Shown: piece after piece, positions 16,001 to 30,095 of the stretch | How the letters are laid out: every line of letters begins with the position of its first letter | Position numbering within the stretch: the stretch's first letter is position 1 | Assembly: GCA_020055645.1 (NCBI GenBank) | Contig: CM034548.1 | Location: 32,972,201-33,036,200 of the forward strand | Reading direction: 5' to 3' | From: Tomocerus qinae | Lineage: Eukaryota > Arthropoda > Collembola > Entomobryomorpha > Tomoceridae | DNA length: 64,000 bases | Notes under the pieces: model-generated | What the model was told of the DNA's origin: nothing | Seen by the model: the letters and a program-made list of their open reading frames with translations, nothing else | Databases searched by the model: none | Program-made: the position numbers and the translations under genes

Positions 16001-19000
16001 TAAGCACTAATAATATAGTTAAAAATAGTAAGCCGTAAACGATCGACGTTATAGGAGTATGTTACACAGTTTATTGGATTGTGTTAGCCCTAAGTTTCAA
16101 TTTGCCCTGAGTACTTATTGGTGGCTGCCTTTTAGGCCGTCTACTACGACTTAACGTAGCAAATGGAGCCTGAATGTAGAAAGCTTAAGAGTTTACTTGG
16201 GATTTTGTGTCGTGTTAATAGTCTACATAGAATATTTAGTTGAGACGAAGTCAAGTGTTGCAAAGTAATTGCAAACTGAAAAATCCAAGAAGAGTAGATG
16301 TAAATTGACACACAGTGAGACATCCCAAGTTAGCTATATCATTTCTTTTTAGAATAAAGTTATACTGAGATTTCTGCTTTTTATTTACCTAAAGCTGGAT
16401 TTAAGGTACTTGTAGCCACTTGCAACTTAGAGAGCGAGAGAGAAAACGGGCGTGTTTCTTCGGAATGCATTATTTGTGAAGTCAGTGACAGTGATGCTCA
16501 ATCTGTCAGCTTACAGTTGTCCTTGATTATGAGAAAAGTTTGTGCAGACATGTAAAATGGAAGGGAAACCACGAATAACCGTTTGTATAGCATTGCCCTG
16601 GAAAAGGAAAATATGCAGAAGGAAACAGGAATAGGTCCAAAACTGAATTTAAATCTTCATTTCCACAAAACACTAAACTCATATTATATAATTTATTTTC
16701 AAGCAGTAAATACGAAGCAATTGATTTTAGACGTGGTGTTTATCTATAATGTCTTGTGACATTGATGTTGATAGGTATTTATTATCCCTGCCCCTCTCCT
16801 TGCTGTTTCTGTCTGTTTGCAATTTGTTCTTGTTCAACAAGAACAGGTATAAATCTGTATGGATAGAAACGCATGTAAATCAACTATGTACAATGTTTAA
16901 CATGAATGAATATTTGGAGACAGTATGGGAGATACTTAAATTATGTTTATTGTTCGACAGTTGTCCAGAGATTACAACGTTATGTGCTGCGTTCAATATT
17001 ATCCTGTACTAAAACAACATATCCGCTACCCGTTCGATCCTTGTGATGGGGACAGTTGTAGTAAAATTACATGTGAACATGGGGCTGGATCTTTGTTGTC
17101 GAGGGAAGCAAAGAAATGGGCTACAAAAATAGGCAAAGAAGTCAAAATAATAAGAGAAAATCAACGTCGGATTATTCTGTTGCAACAACTCAAGGACGCT
17201 GGCAATAAGGTAATTTTCTTTTCGTATTATTCTTTGATGTTTTCAAGAGTACCCTAAAAATAAATAAGATTTCGCAATCTCTGCTTTTCCTAACGTGTAC
17301 TTTATCCATTTGTCACACTAGCTCTGGTTAAATTGGTTACCATTACAATTGCATATCCGGATAATAATTCGTGAGTACATCTGCAAAATGTTTCTTACGT
17401 ATATTATTCAGTTGAAGGTTATTTCCCGAACTGGACAATAAATGACATTCACATGAATGTGTTTCATGTGTCAAGTTTTCCAGATTCTCGAGATTAATAT
17501 TGCATGCAATATTGCTGTAGACTTCCATACTATTTACATGCATATTGCACATGACTGTACTTTGACTCGTCTTAATAATTATTTATTTACAGTTGAGAAT
17601 ATCATGTACAGTCTTGTACTGCAGAAGTTGAGCGTTAAATTGTTAAGGTCTTGTTAATTTAACTTACAATTGGGGTAAAATGATAGGTGATTAAAGAAGT
17701 TATCAATTCAACCAAAATTTCTGCTGTGATTTGAATATAGGTTACATTTAAAAAATACTTGTTGGTATTAAGTATTACTTCATTATTGATGAAATTATGT
17801 TTTTTTCTGAGTAGGGAAACAGACATTATTTCTGATCTTGTAGATGGTTGAAGTAAAGTGGCGATTGCTTTGGACATTTCTTCAATAATTGAGCTTTCAA
17901 TATTCACATGGAGATAAAGCCCTGAATTTTATCTCTACATTTGCACTTTTCGTGCGTTTCTTTAGTGCCTTTCGCTTAGGTATGCAATGTGTCATAAACT
18001 ATGCCTAACATGAATGTTGAGATAAATCTCTTCTTCCTCTCTCCATTCTGCCCATTTTGCACTACATTTCCATTTGTTCCTTCCTTCGTAAGTCATGCAC
18101 AGCCAGACAAGTATCCCTCCGTGGTAGTAATGTTATTAGCATCTCCTATGCTCATCCCTTTGCTGGAAGATAAGTTTAAACTCAAAGCAATCACCCTCCG
18201 TCTGCATGGCTCTCTCCTGTATTTACTGACACAAGAAAGCCTACTTAAAGCGTGCATTTACATCAACGGCTGTTGTGACCTGAACTCTGTTAAAACACAA
18301 AAAGGCGATTCTCTATAGTTCAGGTTTTATAATGAAAATATATTGTCTAGGTAGTTCCGGAGAAAAGATATGCTTCGTTACTGGAAAGGCAATATTATTT
18401 GTTCTAAGGAGAGAAAGCAATAAAGTGCAGTATACAATCTGTGTCGTGCCACCGTGTGTGTGTTGAATAATATACTGGAGAATCTAATAATGGATTTCTT
18501 GTAGTCAGGCTGTACGTACACGTAGCTATGCTAAATTGCTAATAATGTCGCCAGACTAAATTAGCCATAGCATTGTCAATGGCCATCCTTTGTAGCATCA
18601 GTAATTAGTACGAGACTTGTTTAGTAAGCTTATGTCTGTTAATACTCACAAAGGAATGGTTAAATCCTCCTGGATCTCTAATAAATATTAAAAACCCATG
18701 TGACGACTCGACTGTGCTTCTTTCAGAACCATTTACTTAGAATCAGGTTATTCAACATGTACAGAATTAAAAATACCTTTGTCTCTTTGCTTTCAACTGG
18801 TTACGGAATATCAATTTTAGTAATAACATCGCGTAACCTCACTATACTTAATAAATACTGAACCAGGTCTAATAATATGTCCATTGAAATTATACAATAT
18901 CTTGTGCTTTTCACTAACATGGGAATTAGCAATGTATATAATGGTGAAACAAGTGTATGTTTTACTTTGGTAATAATTCAAAATGATATTTGGGTTAGTG

Positions 19001-22000
19001 ATACTTTGTGTTCTCTAAATATTCGTGAATTGTGACGATGAAAATATGTAGTACAAAGAGATGCACTTTTTTGTAAGAAGTTTTGGACTTTTAATGTAAA
19101 ACATTTCCGTTTCTTCTGATTAGAATGACCCCGATGATCAAAATGGGCCTGATTTGGATACTAAAATTGACGAAGCAAGAGAAAACATTCGCAGGGCTGA
19201 AACGGAGAAAGTCAAGGCGGAAGGATGTATTGAATGCCTGCGGGATGGCGATGTGAACGTAGATGAGTGGATGCAGGATATTGAAAATCTCACAACAACT
19301 TTGGATATTCCCCGATCTGGAAGTTCAGCTTCTATCAAAACGGAAGCATCTGCGGTAATAACAATATTTATCCTTTTAATTTTCACTGTATGACTCTTTA
19401 AAGGGAATACTTTAGCCAGAAAGACGCAAACATCTCCCAGCATGCTCTTTCCTGGTTAACAATAACTCCATATGTGGTTTTTATACTCTCTCTCATTTTC
19501 TCCAATCTTACCTGTAATTGAAATGAGATGAAGATGGAGTTTTAATTGGAATTTCCATAAGGAAGACCTGTCGTACTGTAGATTGTGATATTTGATAACA
19601 TTCCTTTTGTCTGCCAGTAACAAAAACCATCCAACTATTTACTTCCCAGGAAAACAACTTATTTTTATTTGGAATTTCGTTCTATGGAATTCGGTATCTG
19701 ACAATTTCTTCTTTCTGTAATGATATTGCTATTTCCCATAATTACACCATATTTGCAACAAAAATGCAATGTGAATGTGTACACTATGTGAAAGAATTTA
19801 TATAGGAAAATATGAAATTACTAATTTGATTTGTCTTCTGATTTTATTTCGTCTCAATTTTCCAGTCGCCATTGACGAAGTATGTGAATTTGTCTTTTTG
19901 AAATGATTCCATGAAGTAGATTGTAATTTGTAGTAGCTTAATGGAAACATGGCAAAAATTAATTAGTGTACATAATCCAGTCTTGTTAAAATTCTAAAAG
20001 CCACCTGCTTCCATTATGCTCATTATTTTGTACATCATTACAATGATTTCAATGAAGTTCTGGAGCATAACATTTTTCCTTAATAATAAGGATATGTATG
20101 TAAAAATGATATATATAATTATTTTGATGAGTATTTCTACTCAGAATTTCCATAAACAACGATATCATTTCATTTGGCAAATTTTAATTGACTTTATGTG
20201 TGGATGCATAATCTCGTATTGAACTAGAAAATTCTGGAAAATGCGAAAGATTATTTTTATACAGTCGAAAGATCAAAAGGTTGAGTAGGACAATATAAAA
20301 GGACTGTATTGCAAAATATTCGTTTTTATCTTTATTCATTCGTTTCAAGTTGTGAACAGGGCAGTTTCTGTGGGAGATGTGTATTTTCTAGTAATAAGTA
20401 CTTATTAAACAAAGGCTTTTTTGGGATTCCATCTACTAATGAAGTAACAGAGTTATTTGAGAAATGTAATCGTTTGAAGGTTTGTGAAAGTTATTTTTGG
20501 CTAATAATATGACAATAGGATCACCAGCAGATGCAAAATCAACAGCAAGAGGCTTTCTATGACAGCGATGCTAATGATGCGTCGTCAGAGATTATGAGAG
20601 ACAACGATACAGCTCAAGTAGATGTCGCAGACCGAGATGAAGATATTGAAGGTAGTAACTATTATTATTACTATTCTTATGAATTTCGAGTAAAGTAATA
20701 AAGGGGTTTCTGTGGAGCAGAGACAGACTAAATATTATGTCAGTGTGTAACCAACGTCAATGCTTCTTACGAACTCTCTCTAGTAATAAGTCTCGTTTAA
20801 TAAAGCAAACATGCACTATTAGTCATCGCCTAAAGATAGGTAATCGTATGATAGCGAGTTTTCTGTTTTCTGCCAGCACAAATCGAAAATGAGAGAAAGA
20901 GAATTGAAGCTTTAGCCGCAACGTGGGACGATCCTATTAATGTTGACTGGGGAGATGAGGGAGGAGACAGTTCGGAGCCCCCACACACAACCCCACCAGT
21001 GGATGCAAATCAGTCCGCGAAAAGAGACTCTTGGTCTGCAGAACAAGGCGGAGGAGAAAGCATCACCAAATGCGTGGCATTGTATACATATGCTGTAAGT
21101 AAATACTTTATCCCTATCTACTAAGACCCTATTTATCTCTACCTACCTATGCAAAATAAATCCTTATTATTGCCTTTCCCTTTGTGTTCTTGCACCAAAT
21201 TCTCTGATGAATGTCGCATTATTAATATTAATACTTATTTCTACTCTTTCAAAAAGACTAGCTAAGCTTCCTTTGTTACATTTCATTATTCATCTCCATT
21301 TATATCAGCAAGGAGCTTAAATAGCGAATCAAAAAGTTCAATTTTCGCAAACAAACAACTGTTATCATTGTATTTAATAAGTTAAAGGTATTACAAACTA
21401 GACCGTATACTGAAAATCAAATTTTACGCAAAATATTAGTAGTACTGGGACAGAATTTTTAATGGCCTAGTTTAAACGCTTAAAATCAATTTTTTTCGTT
21501 TCTGTGTTGAGATTCTTAAAAATGATGCATTATACTCTTAAGAACGTAAAAACTTGTATTGATAATAAAGATTATTGGCGTTTATCTTGAAAATAAAGCT
21601 GTATGTAAGGAGTAAATATTATGTACAGGCACAAAACCCGGACGAGTTGAGTATCGTGGAAAACGAGCATTTGGATTTGATCGGAGAGGGAGACGGGGAC
21701 GGCTGGGTGCGAGCTCGGAACTACAAGGGCGAGGAAGGCTACGTGCCTCAAAACTACGTGGAACAAGAGGGAAGTAGTTCAGCAGCCGGTTATCCTTTAC
21801 AACCACAGATTTCATTTTCGTCTGTTGACTACTATGTACAGGATGCGAATAACGCGGAACAGAACGCGCCGGACACGGACGGGGTGGCCAACGATAACGA
21901 GAACGAGGTCGTGGCCACAAACGGGATTACAAATGGCTACCTGGACTCGGAGGATCACTATAATCAAAATCTGCCGGCGGAGGAAATCCCCGTTGCGGCG

Positions 22001-24582
22001 ACCACCACTGTCTCCTCCGGCGGTACGACGCCATTTATTAATGAACTGCAGGGAGAAGGTGAGGTTGTTGCGGGAGTGGAGAGAGAGCGAGCTATAGGCA
22101 CCCCATTCACACATTCACACTCTAATGCTCTGCATTACGTTTTTTGTGTGCACAGAGACCGATGGCGAGTTTTGCAGAGGACTCTATGACTACGAGGCCA
22201 CGGCTCCTGAAGAATTGTCCTTTTATGAAGGCCAAATTATTCGTATACTCCGAAGGGTAAATTCCTCTCTAGTTACGCAGCTCTAGATAATTTTAAGTAC
22301 ACTTTGATGTGGGTGGCTTTCTGTTTACTTTTAATTCTGTTTGACTGGGTGGGATTTGTCTTTGTAGATTGTTCATGACGAAGACGACGGATGGTGGGAA
22401 GGGGAGTACGACGGGATGAAAGGCCTCTTTCCGTCCATCGTTGTTGAAGAATGCCGTTGGGACGGAGAGCCTTTGTCACCAGAAGTAAGTCTCTCCTTAG
22501 ATCTTCTTTACATCATATAATTAGTCTATTTCGAAGGTATACTCGATATTTAGATATACTACTTTTGGTAAATATTTATACTTATCATCGCAAATAATAA
22601 TAAAGTTTTGATATAGTTTGCTTGTTTTAATATTCACTTGCTAATTCACTTCTGAGAAAAATATTCAAAGGAAAATATGATTAGTAATATAGTACTCCGC
22701 ATTTATTATAGGAGATTGTTATACCTGTGCTAATTAAAGTCAAGGAGAAATGGAGCTACCGTTTTATTATGTTGGTACTGGAATTATGCAGTGTATAGAA
22801 AATTACTGAGAATTGACTTTTGTGTTTCAGGATGATAATGAGGAATACGAAGAAGATGATGAGATTTCTGAGTCGGGTATTCAGCCTCCAGCTTATACAC
22901 CTCCTGAGGTTCCTTCGTCTCTGCTTCCTCCTCAAAAAGTTATAATAACACAGCCAACTCCTGAAACGGAGCATGCAACTACATCCAAACCAAAAAATGG
23001 TATAGAATAGTACTATTGGTTACATGTAGTTAGTTTGGCTTGCTTATTGTGCATTGTTTTATATGTACAAGTATGCAAATTGTCTGTTGTAGCCGCTTCT
23101 TACTCTTACAACAAGCCTCAATTTGAAATGGAGCTGAACAGTGACCAACAGCAAAAATATCAAACACAATTTGGAGAAAATGGCGAACCAATTATTGTGA
23201 TTGATGAAGTACCCGGTAAGAAATTTCAGCTAAGGCTCAAAGTAATTTAGTGCAGTTAAAATTTGATGCATAGTAAAAAATGAAATAATGTGGCTAAAGT
23301 AAACAAGTGAAATGTCGTAGCTCATATCGTAGACAATACCAATTGTCTGTCTTGTTATTTAAAAAAATATCCCTTAGTATGGTAATATTTGAAAATTCAC
23401 ATGCTTAAGCAGAAGTAATATTATTTAATATATTTATAAGAACTTACAAATATAGATTTAGGTATAATCTGTGAATCGTGATGTAGTAAGTCAAAAATGG
23501 TAATGTAATTATTATGATGTTTTAGTTTGAATATTACGTAAACCTGATATAGTATGCTCTAGCGTTGGTACTGGTGGAATGGTGCAAATTGTAATATAGT
23601 AGGCAAGGCATTGCATCTGTCTTGAAATTATTTATGATACTATTTATTGTAGCGTACAACTAATTAAAACCCTACTAATGTTTCCTTTTCTTTCTCTCAA
23701 GACGTAACAATTACCGAACCGGAACCTGAAGAAAACGAGCAGGAAGATGATGTATGAAAATTAACACTTATTAACTGCAGAAATTCTTAACATATAATAG
23801 TAGTTTATATTTTCATAGTTATGATAGTCAAAATCTAAGATGGGAATTAATTATCATGTAAATTTTATGTTGAATTTTTAATTAATGCATGGATATTATT
23901 ATTATTTATTAAGGCGGATGGTAAAGGCGACGCTGGTCTGGATATTGCGCAAATTGTCATTACAGCAGCGACTCCAATGTCTGAAGAGGCAAAAGGATTC
24001 CCTGATTCTGATAAAGATTCTGATAGTCGGAAGGAAGCGGAAGAAGCAGAAACAGCAGAAGCGTCTCCAGCGGAAGAATCTGCCACAGAATTTGAAAATC
24101 AGAAGCCACTTGATGAGCCTGTTGAAGAAGGGTTTGCGGATTTTGCAGATTTTTCCAATGCAGAAATAGCAAATGAAGTTGAAACCATTCCAGAAGTTGA
24201 GGCAGATGTTGTGAGTGAAGAAAAAGTGTCTCCCGTGGCATCCGCCTCTGAAATTGAAAAGTCTCCGCCAGATGTTCCGGAACCAATCCAGGAGACAGTA
24301 GAAACTAAACCCAAAGAGGAGGAGATTGATGAAGAAATGGAATCGGAAGAAGAAGAAGTTCCAACTCCGCCATTAATGTTTGCTAAAGTTTCGCCTGCCG
24401 TGATTTCACAGAAGGTAACCCCTCAACAATCTTCTACGATAACTCCTAAAAAATCCAGTTTGGAAATAGAAGACAAGGACAAGCGATCCCGGATCTCTCT
24501 CGGGGAAAGCAATGAAAGTCCTGTAACTCCAGAGGAGATCGATCTAGCGAAGCTCGAGACATTAAAAGAATCCGACGCATAA
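4053..24582 (+). CDS. nwk: Nervous wreck / FCHSD-type F-BAR and double SH3 protein (5' partial)
   Basis: Coding exons: 4053-4150, 4478-4523, 6260-6345, 9463-9744, 12300-12363, 13380-13508, 14006-14128, 16961-17209, 19124-19354, 20519-20651, 20877-21094, 21629-22058, 22156-22256, 22368-22484, 22831-22999, 23093-23215, 23702-23751, 23914-24582. All junctions are GT-AG and in phase, giving 1105 visible residues. Counting from the first visible residue: an F-BAR domain at about 1-280 ([20 protein letters not shown] near the start; [26 protein letters not shown]), a second helical stretch at about 373-400 ([12 protein letters not shown]), SH3-1 at 545-600 (ALYTY, GWVRARN, GYVPQNY), SH3-2 at 702-758 ([18 protein letters not shown]), then an acidic tail containing [10 protein letters not shown]. 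In flies and mammals this family bends membranes and promotes Arp2/3 actin assembly through WASP at synapses and endosomes. Only the start is missing, probably one short exon to the left. Introns reach 3.1 kb (6346-9462) and contain no other gene I could support. An AATAAA overlaps the stop at 24582-24587, with others near 25242. Confidence 0.95.
8701..8811. repeat. Near-perfect foldback hairpin (MITE-like) in a nwk intron
   Basis: Two arms of about 50 bp face each other around a CCCGGG centre at 8757-8762. The left arm starts AAAATCCTGCCTTTAATC and the right arm ends with its reverse complement. The arms differ by a few substitutions and a short length difference near the loop. It sits in the 6346-9462 intron. 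This form fits a small foldback transposable element or a hairpin formed by local inverted duplication. No coding capacity. Confidence 0.85.
23702..23757 (+). other. Alternative 3' end of the nwk-like gene by intron retention
   Basis: The exon that normally ends at 23751 uses a GTATGA donor. If that intron is not removed, one codon (GTA) and then a TGA stop at 23755-23757 follow at once. The protein would then end in EQEDDV instead of carrying the 222-residue final-exon tail. The splice is supported by the downstream exon at 23914, which is open, in phase and resembles the family's C-terminal region. The retained form is only a possibility read from sequence. Confidence 0.35.
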
Positions 24583-27500
24583 ATAAATTTGTAGATCAAC
24601 TTGCATATTTCAACATGGAAATATAGTATAATAGATTTTAAATGCAAGAATCTCTCCAACTTACAGCAGTATGGATTACTAATATATAAATTATAAATAG
24701 ATCTGAGCGTACTCGAAAAGATTTAAAACAAATTAATGAATTCTTCGGATTACTTATTTTAATCAATTTAAATTTACAAATAGTTCCGATGTGTAAAATA
24801 ATGATAATGATACACGACACTACATCGCATTCTCAATTAAGTCACTTTGATATAATTGTAAAACCATGGTCAACTGATGTAGAGGCGATTAAATTGTTTA
24901 GTAACCAATCTTCAGAGTATTTACAACCCTGTTTATTAATATACTATAATTATTATGTATTTTAAAATGGCACATTACAGAACTTATTAAATTTATTTGT
25001 ATTATCCATACTTAGAAAACTGGGAGATATATTTAATTTACATAATACAATATATTAATTAATCTTGTCCCAAAACTTTCAAAACCAGACCAAAGTGCTA
25101 GTGCCATAAAGTGTAAAGTGAAGCCTCAGAGAATTACACATCAGGAATTTCACATAATCTACCGTCTTAATTTTTTAGATCATCCACCGTCTTCTTGACA
25201 CTTAGAAGACTCCTTCCTGTCGTATTCAAAATTGTTTACAGAATAAAAAACAAATAATAATGTTAAAAATAGAGAACAATTCCATAATCTGTTACCTCCC
25301 AGCTCAGTTCTCAAAAAGTATTGTTTGTAGCAGTGCCTTTAGATCTTATGCGGGTGCCATAAAATTATAAGTAGTTACTTGATTGTATTCTTCGTATTAT
25401 AACTTCGTTGATAGTATTTATTTTTGAGATGCTGATAAGAAAAATTCATGTAGGTACCATTACTTAATTTAAGATGTATAATAAAACGTAGTGTTCTTTT
25501 TACAACGACTGCAAAATTATAACCAAAAGCAACAGATGTCTCCAAGAATGAAAATCGACAAACGATAACTGTTTGGTAATAAAACTGCAATAAAATTTCA
25601 ATGCATTTCAACTTTTTCAAGTAACGAAACAAAATTCGTGTCTAGTGAATATTCCTATAAACTATATACTTACATTAATCCTTTCTATAGTAGTTAATTC
25701 CAATATTCTGGTATTTCTAATAGGTATAACCGGCATTACAATTTCGTGTCATATATTTATATTGAACATTGAGTCTATAGAGCGATTTATTGCTCCGGTA
25801 ATACAACTGAGAGTATAATTGTAAATTTCATATTTTCTATAGTCCGGGTTGTTATTAGAATGAATTAGTGATTTTTATTTAAGGAATATATTTATCGTTT
25901 GCATCTACGATAAAACTGGAAGCAATACGCGTTGGTTAAAAAAGCTATGATGAAATTGTTACGTTTTTTGAAGTATTATTGCAAAACATCACTTTACACT
26001 GCCACGTAAAGAGGTACCAATACAAATCTAGTTTGAAACTAATTTGAAAACATATTTTTCAGTGAAATTTTCCTATCTATCTGTTTACATTGGCAGCACT
26101 ATCTACTGATATATAATATAGTAACTACAAAAAATAAAGTATACAAACAATTACATTACCTACATTTAGATACAAGCATCTACTTGCATCTCCCGATAAC
26201 AAATTATTATGATGAGTCAACTTTCCTGATTTAATTGTGTGTACTGTACATATGCTAATGTACATAAATGTAGTCTTCAAAATAGTAGCCTTGCAGAGAT
26301 TATTTAAGAAAGTTAGTTATATATGTTAGTAGGTACCTATGATGGTACACATAAATATTATACAGAATGTACATATTAAAAAATAAGTAATAATAAGAGA
26401 CACGTTACATACTGTACGAATAAATAATAAATACTATTACAACATGCATATGAAAATAACTTCCTAGTTACTATTTAGCTAAATAATTATTCTGAGAGAT
26501 GGAACAAAAATAATTAAACCTCATAATGCTTTATTTAACGAACAGAAAATTTATTAGAGACTAACCAAATTGCGGGTGAAGTGTCCTTTAAAGGGACTAT
26601 CATAGCAACGTGCAATTTTAGTATTCAAATATGAAATAATATTTAATACATATAATTTCAAATATACAAATGCAAATTATATAAACTAACAAATTGTATG
26701 TAGCTAGCTCATATAATACTATTTGTAAATAAAACTAGTCAATTAATGAATTTGCTAAAGATAAAGCACATTACGACAAAATTATAGTATTGAGCTGAAA
26801 ATACTACTTCATGTGTAAACAAAATCTGCTTGTTTACAATTCAATCAAATATTTGAATGAAAATTCATGCTTACAGCTATTTTAAAAAGTAATGCACCTT
26901 TCCAACATTATCCAATTACATGTAAATGGATCCAGATACCTGAAATATTTTTTAATATTCCACCCAAAGCAATTTCAATGGTTTGTTATTTTCAGTATTT
27001 CAAATAACCAGGATCGCAGATTGTAGTAATATCCGACCTTTGAAAGTAATTAGTATTTTTAGCAATCATGCTTACCTACCTCTAATCTTTTCCTCCTTTA
27101 ATTTAAAATTCTGATGCTTTTAAATAAAATTGGAAATACAAAACTGCGCCATAGAATTAAATGTCCTTAAATTTTCCAGTCTGAAATGAGTGCCCCATGC
27201 TGAAAAGCGGTACCAGTGCTTAATATAAAGGTCCAGTGGGCTAGCTAAATTATCTAATTAATACTAAATACTCTATACCTATACCATCACTTCTCATTTC
27301 AGACGGCGACATTTCACCAACTTAATTGCAAATGAATTGAGATATAAGCATGGTTACAATCGCTGGCAAAAATTAAAGGTTTGATTTGGTATGCATCTAA
27401 AAATAATGTTGATGGGTTATTGGGCAAAACCAAAGTTAATATTTATAAATTCATTTATTATTTTCCAAATCTTTCATAATTTTACTTAGTGGCCAAATTA

Positions 27501-30095
27501 TAGTTTGAAATAATGGGACAAGTTTTTTAGTTGCTTGCAAACTCAATGATAGAAATAATTATCCATGTAAAATAAAAGTAAAATAAAAAACGTCGTCGAA
27601 AATTACTAGTTTTAACAAATCTACCATAGCTCTTTAAATGGCAAAATGTCGTTATCATTTTATGGCCACTGTCTTTTTTTGTAATTTAGCAATCAAATGT
27701 TTTGTTTTCATTCATCATTTCCCAAAAATAAAAAGTATTATAATTCCTTCTATTAATCCAATGCCCATCTTACAACAAACTCTCAAGTAATACTGTTTTG
27801 TTTCTGAATATGTTTATTTTGTAGTATCTATGTAAATGAATGTACAATTATTAAATCCGCCATCAATACCACAATACTAAAATAACAAATGAAACTGAAA
27901 TTCATGTTTTTAAAACTATAGGGTATGTGTCATAGAATGATAAAAAATAATACTAACCTACATTTTTGTGGGTGAAAAGTGTTTTATAGGACGCTAATTA
28001 TTACATATTTATTGTTTATCTAATTTCATTGTTGTAAGATTGTTAACCTACTTTATTGTGGCCATGTGCATAAATAATTATGGACTCTTAAGATACCATT
28101 CGGTATTTAAACTATTGGAATTTGATTTTTAATATATGTCAAGTTCAAATTAACTTGCGACTAGATATCCAAGATAACTTATTGATGACTATTCTCTGAA
28201 AAAGGTATAGGGTAAGGAAATTGATGCATTATTAATTAAATTATAACATCATGCTCATGGGTAAATTATTTGTGCTGTAAAATAAATCTCAACACAAATA
28301 ACATACAAGAAGATGGAGAAGAATGGGAAGAATATTCTAGTTCTGCCATAATAATAAATATTATGTATAATAATAGCTATACGCATACGTACTTGTAAGT
28401 ATTGTGGTCTCCATTTGAAGACGCAAAAAATGTGGATTTTATTTCAATAATGGAATTTAATATTTAGAAACATAAAGAAGAAATTAAATAAAGCAGGACG
28501 CAGGTTGCCTTGTAAAATGTTTAGATTAGAATACAAAAATTAGAGGTAAAATGATCACAATTTGTGTTGAGGTGGAAACAGGCTATTGCGATTTGGTAAA
28601 GGATCAGGGTCGGCCAACTATGCTTTGTTTAAAAAAATATATTTAAACTTTTAAATTTCTAACAATGCCGTACATACTCTACAAATAATGATTACAGGGA
28701 AGTCATCTTACCAGACTTAAACAGACCAGAAGTCGATTTTTACCAATTGTAATTCTCCACTACATTTATTACTACCTAATGTTAAAAAAGTAATATTTAA
28801 TGGCTGTCAAATATATTCAACAAATCTTCCTTCGGCATTTATTGGAATCTTTACAATTACTGATAATTGATGTATTTCCTTAGAATCAACATTTTGTGAT
28901 GCCATTTGTGTGTCATTGTTACGATTTAAACCAGTTTAAATATCTATTCTACAAAGCAAATTCTGACTAGAGCCTACAGATCAATCTGCAAAAATCCTGA
29001 ATCTGACCGAATACATAAGTAGTGTAATATAGTATTATGAAGACGTGCTTAGACATGGATAAACGTAGAGCATAAAATATTGTATATGAAAATCAAAATT
29101 TACCTAGCCATAGTTAGTGGCACTAAATCAACTTCCTGTAATTGTAAATTAGTAATGGGATCCAAAAAAGAGTAAAATTATAATTGTAGGTTAAGTAATA
29201 CCAGCGCTCGTCAGTCAATCAAAGTTTGCTAATTCGTCAGTCAAATAAATACAGAGTTCTGAGTTAATTATTTGCATAATTTATAAATGGAATTGTACAT
29301 TAGAAATGAGTTCGTCTGCAATCATACTATAACAAAGTTATTAAATATACATTGTGTACTAAGACTCGGAACACAAAATACGTACAGCTAATTTGTATTG
29401 TAATTAACAATAAAGGCAATCCATAAGTAGTTAATAATATTGTAAGAAATGTCTAATAATTAGTCGCCCTATAGATTTTTCAGGCGATGTCTCAAGAAAT
29501 GGTAAATTTACTACCAAAATCTATAATAAAAGTGTGTATTTAGCATACAACACAACTCAATCTCGAAATTTGTTCCAGAAACCGACAGCAATGATAAAGC
29601 AGAATTATCTGTCACTTGTAAGTGAAAATGTAAAAATTATGAATGACCATTGATCTCTGTACTGATTAAATAAAGTATAAAAATTTAAACGAAAACACAT
29701 ACAACTTCAATGTATTTAAAATTTGCATGAATGTTGCATTTCATTTGATATCTATACATTTATTTCGTCATTCAATTTAATTTCCATGCATCCATGCAAT
29801 CCAGAGTAATTATTATTCCCAAAATTATATCGCATGGCCTTTCTTCTAACGCTACTACATGGACACTCAACATAAAACTCGTGAAATTCAATTTGCACCA
29901 AGTTTGTCTCATCCTTAAGATCATTAGACTCTGGGGAGCATAAGGCTTTATCCATTATTGACATTTATAATCAAATAAATGTCACGAATTCCATCATAAT
30001 ATCATCGAATTTCAATCACATAAAATTGTGACGACTATCAAGTATTTCCCACCATTTATTCTTCTCAATTGAGTTAAGAGGAGTATCGAGTAGCA
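24583..30095. other. AT-rich intergenic DNA and probable nwk 3' UTR
   Basis: No open frame here has splice context or family resemblance on either strand. The first kilobase carries several AATAAA-type signals and probably contains the nwk 3' UTR. The rest is AT-rich with frequent stops. A dispersed repeat copy lies at 29460-29522. I see nothing else. Confidence 0.7.
29460..29522 (+). repeat. Dispersed repeat, copy A
   Basis: This stretch beginning TTAGTCGCCCT matches 38783-38850 in the same orientation, with scattered differences. Weaker similarity extends about 70 bp to the left in both copies, around an AATAAAGGC motif. The element family is unknown to me. Confidence 0.7.

Noticed and set aside
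21839-21841. In-frame TATGTACAG inside the SH3-1 exon as an alternative acceptor
   Set aside because: Using it would delete most of SH3-1, and no in-phase donor lies between it and the exon start. The uninterrupted frame is the simpler model.
21582-22114. Several overlapping open frames opposite the SH3-1 exon
   Set aside because: They are shadows of the GC-richer coding exon; the + strand frame has the SH3 motifs and splice sites.
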